DNA from: CAZASK01 sp964487845
Lineage (GTDB): Bacteria > Chlamydiota > Chlamydiia > Chlamydiales > FEN-1388
Length of the DNA: 64,000 nucleotides
NCBI GenBank assembly: GCA_964487845.1
Contig: CAZASK010000009.1
Location: 1 to 64,000, forward strand
Direction of reading: 5' to 3'
The translations under genes were made by a program, and so were the position numbers. The notes beneath the pieces were generated by a model that worked only from the letters and a program-made list of their open reading frames with translations, had not been told where the DNA came from and ran no database searches. Positions within the stretch are counted from its first letter, which is position 1, and each line of letters opens with the position of its first letter. Of this stretch, positions 58,545 through 64,000 are shown one piece after another.

Positions 58545-60095
58545 TCAATTTTTGATAATTCTTTTCTCCAGTAGCGCGACAGAGAAGTCGGAGCATTTTT
58601 TTGTTTTTGCAAATTCTATTATTTCAGGAGTAATCTGAAAACTGGTGGCTTGCTTGAGTGTATTGAGTAAAAGCTCTTCGTTTTGTGGGATAGATAGAAT
58701 TTGATGCAAAATATTGATGTTCAAAGCGTCTGGAGCAAGGTATTGTGTCAAAATATTGAGCACTTGTCTAGAGCATGGAGTTTGTCTCAATGCATGCTCC
58801 ATGAGCTCTGTCGTTGTGCTAAAGTTTGGCATATGCTCTTCGATAAGTACCGTGATAATAGATTCATCCGCATTTTCGATGATGAGGAGGCGCAGGAGTT
58901 TATTTAAATCGAGGCTTGCTAATTGATCAATTTCAGATTGATACTTGAGTAATATATTCATAATTCCAGATTGACAGACATGAGGTATCGTCAAAATATA
59001 CATCAGAAAAAAAACGCTGATTTTCAGAGGATTTAGTTTTTTGAGCAAAATTTCAAGCGCTCGAGGAGAAACATTAGAGGCGATGGCTTGTGTGACAATT
59101 TGTAAATTATCACATCTGGTATGATGTGTGATCGTTGTAACGTATAGTTTCTCTACTTTTTCAATTAATTCCTCTATGATGCATGGCTGCGAATTAAAAT
59201 GGAATGCAGAAATGAAATTGTTTTTGTCGATACAAGACGTATGCTGAATAAGTGTCGAGCAGAGCGCAATATTAGACGGTTGTTGACTTAAAACTGTCTG
59301 AAGTATTTCCTCATCTATAGGTAGTTTCAGATTGTTTTCTTGAAACATATCAATCAATAATTTCGCGAATTTGTGCATTATTACTTTATGCATTAAACGG
59401 GCTGTGATCACAAATTTTGGTGCTCGATTGAGTAAGACGCGTATAATAAATGGATGCATGCTCTCTTCGATCGAGATGGTGAGCAATTTTTCATATCGTA
59501 TAGTTTCCTTACAATTTTTCAAGACCAGAGGTAGAATTTTGTTGAGCTGTTTGTGTGGAGGTCGGTGAATCGTTATATTTTTTTTTATTTCATGTTCGTT
59601 GAGAAGAGAGATTATCTTGCAGAGTGAGTGCTTTCCAAACTGAATTGTTGGGCTATTGTTGAAAATTAAGCGAATAATTCGCTTATCTGGTTGATGCGTG
59701 ATCGCCTCAAGTATTGTTGTTTTTGAAAGGCTATCTCGCGCCGCATTTTCTATGAGTGTCTTGATTGTGATGTAATCTCTTTTATTGGATAACGCTTCTT
59801 CAACTAATTCTTTTGAAAATAAAAACGGAGAATGGTTGTTTATTTTTGTATAAACTGTCTTAATAAACGATGGGTCTTTATAGTGGGAAATGAGGAGTTG
59901 AAATATAACTTTTTGATATTTGAAAGTGGATACTTTTTCTAAAAGCTGTGTTATGAGGTCTGTTGAAGCTTTTTTTTTCAAGGCATCGATAACTTCAAGC
60001 TCCGCACTATTTTCATTTGGCAATCGAGAGGATGGTTGTTTCTCTAAGTATGAATAGGTATAGTGTTCTTCGCATAGATCAAGCGGATCAATCAT
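58545..60095 (-). CDS. Helical-repeat protein, 516 aa (degenerate ankyrin-like solenoid)
   Basis: Composed of about 13 repeats of 33-38 residues with a pattern I/L-T-x-x-x-(L/I)-x-x-A-(1-8 aa)-x-x-(I/V)-(I/L)-x-x-L-L, for example ITPEIIEFAKTKKCSDFSVALLEKR and TTELMEHALRQTPCSRQVLN. This resembles the degenerate ankyrin-like repeats of fungal NLR proteins. No signal peptide or other domain. Possible effector; family not recognised. Confidence 0.55.
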   Translation of the reverse strand: MIDPLDLCEEHYTYSYLEKQPSSRLPNENSAELEVIDALKKKASTDLITQLLEKVSTFKYQKVIFQLLISHYKDPSFIKTVYTKINNHSPFLFSKELVEEALSNKRDYITIKTLIENAARDSLSKTTILEAITHQPDKRIIRLIFNNSPTIQFGKHSLCKIISLLNEHEIKKNITIHRPPHKQLNKILPLVLKNCKETIRYEKLLTISIEESMHPFIIRVLLNRAPKFVITARLMHKVIMHKFAKLLIDMFQENNLKLPIDEEILQTVLSQQPSNIALCSTLIQHTSCIDKNNFISAFHFNSQPCIIEELIEKVEKLYVTTITHHTRCDNLQIVTQAIASNVSPRALEILLKKLNPLKISVFFLMYILTIPHVCQSGIMNILLKYQSEIDQLASLDLNKLLRLLIIENADESIITVLIEEHMPNFSTTTELMEHALRQTPCSRQVLNILTQYLAPDALNINILHQILSIPQNEELLLNTLKQATSFQITPEIIEFAKTKKCSDFSVALLEKRIIKN

Positions 60096-60151
60096 TGTGT
60101 GTGCCCAGGTAAAGTTGTAATTAAAAATTACTATATCAGATTAGGTAGTAT

Positions 60152-61756
60152 ATGTACAAATTCACATTTATTATAATTTTTTTGCATTATCTCGCAATGC
60201 CAAATCATGTTATTTCGGTTCCTTTACACATGTCAATCCAAGAGAAGGTAGGTCAGCTTCTGATGGTCTCTTTTGAGGGAGAGGTGATCAATGAAGATGC
60301 AAGAGTGCTCATTCAAGATGTTGGGGTGGGTGGAGTTATTTACTACACGTGGAGCAATGGCCTTACCTCTCAAGAGCAAGTGAAGCAGTTAAGTGATGGC
60401 CTACAATCGCTCACTCGGTCAAACAAGCATCCTCTCCCTCTTTTTATTGCAATCGACCAAGAAGGAGGGATTGTGAATCGTCTGCAGAAAGAGTGTACGC
60501 TTTTTCCTGGGAATGCAGCTCTAGGTGCGGTGACAGATCCACAGCTTGTAGAAGAGGTCTCCTTTGCAATGGGACAAGAGTTGCAAGCTGTAGGAGTGAA
60601 TATGAATTTTGCTCCGGTAGTTGACGTGAATGTGAATCCGAACAATCCTGTTATAGGCTTGCGCTCGTTTGGGGCTGATCCCGAGGTGGTGGCGCAGTTG
60701 GGCAAGAGTGCTGTCGAAGGATATAAGCGAGCTCATGTTATTGCTACGTTAAAGCACTTTCCAGGACATGGAGATGTAGAAGTAGACTCTCATGAAGAAT
60801 TACCTATTATTTATAAATCGATGCAGGAATTAGAGAGCGTTGAGCTTTTGCCATTTGCACGCCTTTCTCCTTCTGTAGAAGCAGTCATGACAGCGCACCT
60901 ACTTGTGCCTGCAGTTGATAAAGAGAACTGCTCTACTTTGTCTAAAAAAACAGTACACTATCTAAGAAATACAATTGGCTTTCAAGGAGTTCTTATCTCT
61001 GATTCACTTACGATGCAAGGAGTATTGAAAAAATGTGATACGATAGATGAAGCAGCTATTCGTGCGCTGCAAGCTGGTTGCGATATACTTTTACTAGGTG
61101 GAAGAGTGCTCGTTGATGGTGATAAAACAGCAGGACTTACAGCGGCTTCTATTCAACGCATTCATCGTGCTTTAGTAAAGGCAGTACAAGATGGCAGAGT
61201 GCCAGAAGAAAGAGTAAATGAAGCAGTAGAAAGAATACTCGACTTGAAATTACGCACTCTCTCTTCAAATGTCGCAGAGGAGGCTCGTCCTTGTGATCTG
61301 CAAAAGCATGCACTGCTTGCTGAAAAAGTGGCCATGCGTGCAATAAAAAAACAAGGAGAGCTTCCCTATAATCCACTCATGCTTCATCAAAAAAATATTG
61401 TCCTCGTGGCCCCTCAAACGCTCCAGGCGTGTGTGGAATCTACTCAATTATTACGACTGGGAAAATCAGTAGAGCCTCTTTTCTTTACAAGTCTCAACCC
61501 GACACAAGAAGAAGGGAAGAAGATCATCTCGAGAGCTCAATTGTCAGATATTGTGATAATGTGTTCGTATAATAGCTGGAAAAATCCAGAGCAAATAGCT
61601 CTTATTGAAGCTCTGATTGAAAGTGGAAAACCGTTTGTTTTGGTAGTAACACGAGATCCTCTCGATGCCAAGCTGTTTTCTCGTGCCAGTGTTGTTTTTA
61701 CAACGTATAGCCCTACGGCTGTCTCTCTTCAAGCTGTGTGCAACCAGTTGAGATGA
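60152..61756 (+). CDS. nagZ: Beta-N-acetylhexosaminidase NagZ (GH3), exported
   Basis: 534 aa. Signal peptide TFIIIFLHYLAMPNHVIS, then a GH3 barrel with KVGQLLMVSFEG, IDQEGGIVNRL, MNFAPVVDVN, TLKHFPGHGDVEVDSHEELP (the NagZ His loop) and the nucleophile Asp in GVLISDSLTM. A C-terminal alpha/beta domain of about 150 residues follows, which single-domain NagZ lacks. It removes GlcNAc from peptidoglycan fragments; the signal peptide points to the periplasm. Chlamydiae do make peptidoglycan. Confidence 0.87.
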   Translation: MYKFTFIIIFLHYLAMPNHVISVPLHMSIQEKVGQLLMVSFEGEVINEDARVLIQDVGVGGVIYYTWSNGLTSQEQVKQLSDGLQSLTRSNKHPLPLFIAIDQEGGIVNRLQKECTLFPGNAALGAVTDPQLVEEVSFAMGQELQAVGVNMNFAPVVDVNVNPNNPVIGLRSFGADPEVVAQLGKSAVEGYKRAHVIATLKHFPGHGDVEVDSHEELPIIYKSMQELESVELLPFARLSPSVEAVMTAHLLVPAVDKENCSTLSKKTVHYLRNTIGFQGVLISDSLTMQGVLKKCDTIDEAAIRALQAGCDILLLGGRVLVDGDKTAGLTAASIQRIHRALVKAVQDGRVPEERVNEAVERILDLKLRTLSSNVAEEARPCDLQKHALLAEKVAMRAIKKQGELPYNPLMLHQKNIVLVAPQTLQACVESTQLLRLGKSVEPLFFTSLNPTQEEGKKIISRAQLSDIVIMCSYNSWKNPEQIALIEALIESGKPFVLVVTRDPLDAKLFSRASVVFTTYSPTAVSLQAVCNQLR

Positions 61757-61810
61757 GCGCGGCAAAAATAAATGAAAAACCTGAAGTAGCTGACAAATAG
61801 TCTAGAAAAG

Positions 61811-61858
61811 GATATTGTCTCGTAATTTGCACAACCATGCAAATTACGAGACAATATC
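61811..61858. repeat. Perfect 21-bp hairpin after nagZ
   Basis: GATATTGTCTCGTAATTTGC (61811-61830) and its exact reverse complement (61839-61858), with a loop of 6-8 bases. No T-run follows. It may be a nagZ terminator, or the fused ends of a lost mobile element, since a transposase remnant lies 30 bp on. Confidence 0.6.
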
Positions 61859-61884
61859 AAAATAAAGAAGAAATTAACACAAGA

Positions 61885-62135
61885 CTCTCTATTTCAATCA
61901 CTTGAGTATGCAATTTCCGCAATATCCGATCAGCGATTGTTTTCTTATAGGCTTTTGAATGGGAATGTTCTAGATTTCCGGTTTGCATTTTACGAGCTAT
62001 CTAACGATAGATTGTGGAAATTCCCGCCTTAAAAGCTGACTTGCCTTTGTTTTGTCTTTTGTTTCCTCAATGTATTCAAGCACTCTTTGCCGTGGTCTAC
62101 TAAGTAAGGTCGGATCATTTGTTCTCTCATCGGTA
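61885..62135 (-). pseudogene. IS630-family transposase remnant (N-terminal HTH part)
   Basis: Read on the minus strand: RPRQRVLEYIEETKDKTKAS in one frame, then a frameshift to AGISTIYR, an in-frame stop where Trp is expected, and IARKMQTGNLEHSHSKAYKK. This is the start of an IS630-type transposase (helix-turn-helix GISTIYRW). The DDE catalytic part is absent. IS630 elements insert at TA, matching the MITEs here. The following 62136-62270 holds only nested short inverted repeats (GCGTTGT/ACAACGC, CCCC/GGGG). Confidence 0.65.
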
Positions 62136-62270
62136 AAAAAGAAGAAAATATCGCGTTATCGATATTTTTTTAAATGACTATAATGGCGTTGTGCCCCGTA
62201 TGAAGAGAATGGGGTTAGGAAAACAACGCTAGCCTAGAAAAAATCCAAGCTAGCTGATAATATTAGAGTT

Positions 62271-64000
62271 TCAAAGAGAACTTAATTGGAAAGTAAATTC
62301 CTGCCTTTGATATCCATTTGCTAAATATGTATAGGGATTTTTGAAGGCATTGTGATACGCTGTTTCTTGGGTATCTCTTATTTCTTTTGACTCTTCGTAA
62401 GCTTCCTTTCGTTTTTCATACTCAGCTAAGAATTTCTCTCCATCGTTAGGATCCAATAAAAGATCTTTTAAAGTCTTAATCGAGTCAAATTGCGGTTCAG
62501 TTGGAGAAAAGTCTTTAAATTCAGTATCGATAAAGTAAATGCCATCCTCAGCGAAAATGAAATTGTCTCCAAAAAAGTCACTATAGCCTGTCTTTTCAAG
62601 GATGATCATAAATTCAATTGCTTCTTCCAAGGATAGCTTTCGATCAACAGGTTTAATACGTTCAGCATATATTGTTAGTTGATCATTTTTAGACACAAGC
62701 TCTAAACTCCTTGCAATATTGAACGAAACATTTTCTAATCCATTCTTGATAACGGCAATTTTTTTAGGAACTTTTATATGTTTTAGTCCATTTTCTTTAG
62801 CAAGTCTTTCTATAAAGTTTTTACCTTGAATACGGCCAATTTGATATATTTTGCTAATATATTTGCTTTTATCTAATTTACTAAATTCCTCTTCTGTAAG
62901 TAATAGGCCTTCTTTTTTTAGATCTTTGAGAAAATTTTCCATAACAGCTCTTGCTGTAACAATATCCATATTACCAGCGAAAATATCAGGACCTGGCCAA
63001 AATAATGGCACTTGATCCATTCCGAGAGGTTTTAGCTTTTTAACCATATTTTCGTTAGCAAAAGCATTTGCCACGAAGAAAACTTTGATTTTTAAGTCTT
63101 GATCTAGCTGGGCAAACTCTTCTTCAGAAAAGTTACAGTCATTTTTGAAGGCTCTTTTGATCCACACTTCTTCTAGAGATAAGACAATATTTTCCTTTTC
63201 CATCGCATCTATCAAAATATCAGCTTCTTCTTTTGATCTATTTAAAGCTGCTTCCACAAATGCCGACTTTATTTGCCCTTGAGTTTGCCTAATTACAGAA
63301 GGATCTAACTCCAACATGATCCCCGTAATTTTGGCATCGCCTTTTCCTGCCCATAAAGTAAATAATGTTTCACCTTCGGGAGTTTTATCATTTAAGTTTA
63401 TAGGGATGTTCTTTTCTTTAATTATGTTTAATGCTTCTAATGTGCTAGCAGAATTTAAGGTGAAAATTCTTGGAGCTCCAGTCTGATCTTTTTCTAGAAT
63501 AAATGTGAAAAATTCTTCTTCAGTAACAATTGAATTATTGGGATGTTGTAAGAAATAACCGATCGGCGAGCCATAGTTCTTGCCTAACTGATACATCAAT
63601 CTGGGCTCTTTATTTTGAGCTAACTTTAAAAGTGCTTCAAGAGCTGAGCCCTCGTATGTTGTGTATTCTTTGCCGTATTGGGCACCTGTGACAGCCACCA
63701 ATTTTTCTTTTTTATCTATCTCAACAAGAGCAAAGTTCAGCTCCTGACCTTCCGAAATTTTAGATCCACCAAACAAAAGCTTTGGTTCTATATAGACAAT
63801 TTTACCCTGTTCAATTTTAAATTTAGTCTGCTCTTCGAGAATGCCAAAACAAACGCTTACTTTAGATTGTGTAAACAAATTTCTGACAGATTTTGAGAAT
63901 AGAGCTAGGCAGAGAGTAAAAACAACTGCTATAACCCCTAGAAAACCTCTTTCAATACGTTCTGGAGTAGAGAACGTCCTTTCTCTTTTTTCAATAAGTC
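62271..64000 (-). CDS. Large membrane-anchored protein with kinase-like C-terminal region (partial, 5' end outside window)
   Basis: At least 576 codons; the frame is open to the right window edge, so the start is not seen. The first visible part has one membrane segment (GVIAVVFTLCLALFSKSV) after a charged stretch. Residues in the middle are helical (LDQDLKIKVFFVANAFANEN). Near the C-terminus, IYAERIKPVDRKLSLEEAIE, SDFFGDNFIFAEDGIYFIDTEF has the layout of a kinase-fold D-x4-N catalytic loop and DFG-like Asp; this is inference. I do not recognise the family, although chlamydiae have many such anchored proteins. Confidence 0.6.
   Translation of the reverse strand, partial: LIEKRERTFSTPERIERGFLGVIAVVFTLCLALFSKSVRNLFTQSKVSVCFGILEEQTKFKIEQGKIVYIEPKLLFGGSKISEGQELNFALVEIDKKEKLVAVTGAQYGKEYTTYEGSALEALLKLAQNKEPRLMYQLGKNYGSPIGYFLQHPNNSIVTEEEFFTFILEKDQTGAPRIFTLNSASTLEALNIIKEKNIPINLNDKTPEGETLFTLWAGKGDAKITGIMLELDPSVIRQTQGQIKSAFVEAALNRSKEEADILIDAMEKENIVLSLEEVWIKRAFKNDCNFSEEEFAQLDQDLKIKVFFVANAFANENMVKKLKPLGMDQVPLFWPGPDIFAGNMDIVTARAVMENFLKDLKKEGLLLTEEEFSKLDKSKYISKIYQIGRIQGKNFIERLAKENGLKHIKVPKKIAVIKNGLENVSFNIARSLELVSKNDQLTIYAERIKPVDRKLSLEEAIEFMIILEKTGYSDFFGDNFIFAEDGIYFIDTEFKDFSPTEPQFDSIKTLKDLLLDPNDGEKFLAEYEKRKEAYEESKEIRDTQETAYHNAFKNPYTYLANGYQRQEFTFQLSSL

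Overview
The window looks like a chromosomal segment of a chlamydia-like bacterium (order Chlamydiales, outside the classical Chlamydiaceae). Three blocks recall the gene order I remember from Chlamydia: nusB-murB with infC-rpmI-rplT-pheS; a PP2C phosphatase next to a NifS-type cysteine desulfurase; and surE near ubiA(mqnP)-ubiX. An argR-binding protein-glnP-glnQ operon, ankyrin and leucine-rich-repeat proteins, Pmp-like GGAI/FxxN repeats and many secreted proteins of unknown function fit the same picture. The species cannot be told from the sequence alone. The DNA is moderately AT-rich by eye.

Layout. 1-14.9 kb is mostly housekeeping: nusB, murB, a PHP phosphatase, folC, a C58-type cysteine-protease candidate, mnmM, tRNA-Val, a degenerate ThrRS paralogue, infC-rpmI-rplT-pheS, an RluA-type pseudouridine synthase, a heptosyltransferase-type GT9, a BioD-like/DRTGG protein, mazG and an SDR-DUF2867 protein. 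15-22 kb holds a 1005-residue LRR-ankyrin protein, an APH(9)-like kinase, the SRP RNA, a MITE and a degenerate asparagine-synthetase-like protein. 22-36 kb returns to conserved genes: lipoproteins, CPBP protease, PP2C, cysteine desulfurase, LOG, mqnP-ubiX, YitT, surE, an alpha/beta hydrolase, a ttcA-MoxR-TraB-like operon, a SEC-C protein and four tRNAs.

36-49 kb is an accessory region rich in host-interaction candidates: a phospholipase D remnant, a GHY-motif protein, a secreted methyltransferase and a secreted pyruvyltransferase-like protein, a kinase with a PnuC-like half-transporter, a TetR/NTF2 pair, a Cdc20/Fizzy-like WD40 protein, a Pmp-like beta-helix protein, a secreted ROK-kinase/ankyrin fusion, a collagen/BclB-like protein and an LRR protein. 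48.6-53.8 kb carries the arginine-repressor ABC-transporter operon with ARG boxes, a secreted myo-inositol oxygenase and a TPP-riboswitch-controlled MFS transporter. 53.8-64 kb has tRNA-Asn followed by a HigBA-type module between direct repeats, a second MITE family, an MFS efflux protein, a secreted ATP-grasp/GT92 pair, a helical-repeat protein, nagZ, an IS630-type transposase remnant and a large protein cut by the window edge.

The clearest new observations are these. (1) A 160-bp TA-flanked MITE, present three times, has inserted in frame into the signal peptide of an ABC-transporter binding protein, and its removal in silico restores a textbook signal peptide. (2) One protein aligns along its length with eukaryotic Cdc20/Fizzy APC/C activators. 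(3) One protein carries the C58 (YopT/AvrPphB) catalytic signature. (4) Several normally cytosolic enzymes (ROK kinase, MIOX, methyltransferase, pyruvyltransferase, ATP-grasp, GT92) carry signal peptides. (5) Several pseudoenzymes (ThrRS-like, AsnB-like) are present. All functional statements rest on reading the sequence; no database search was run.
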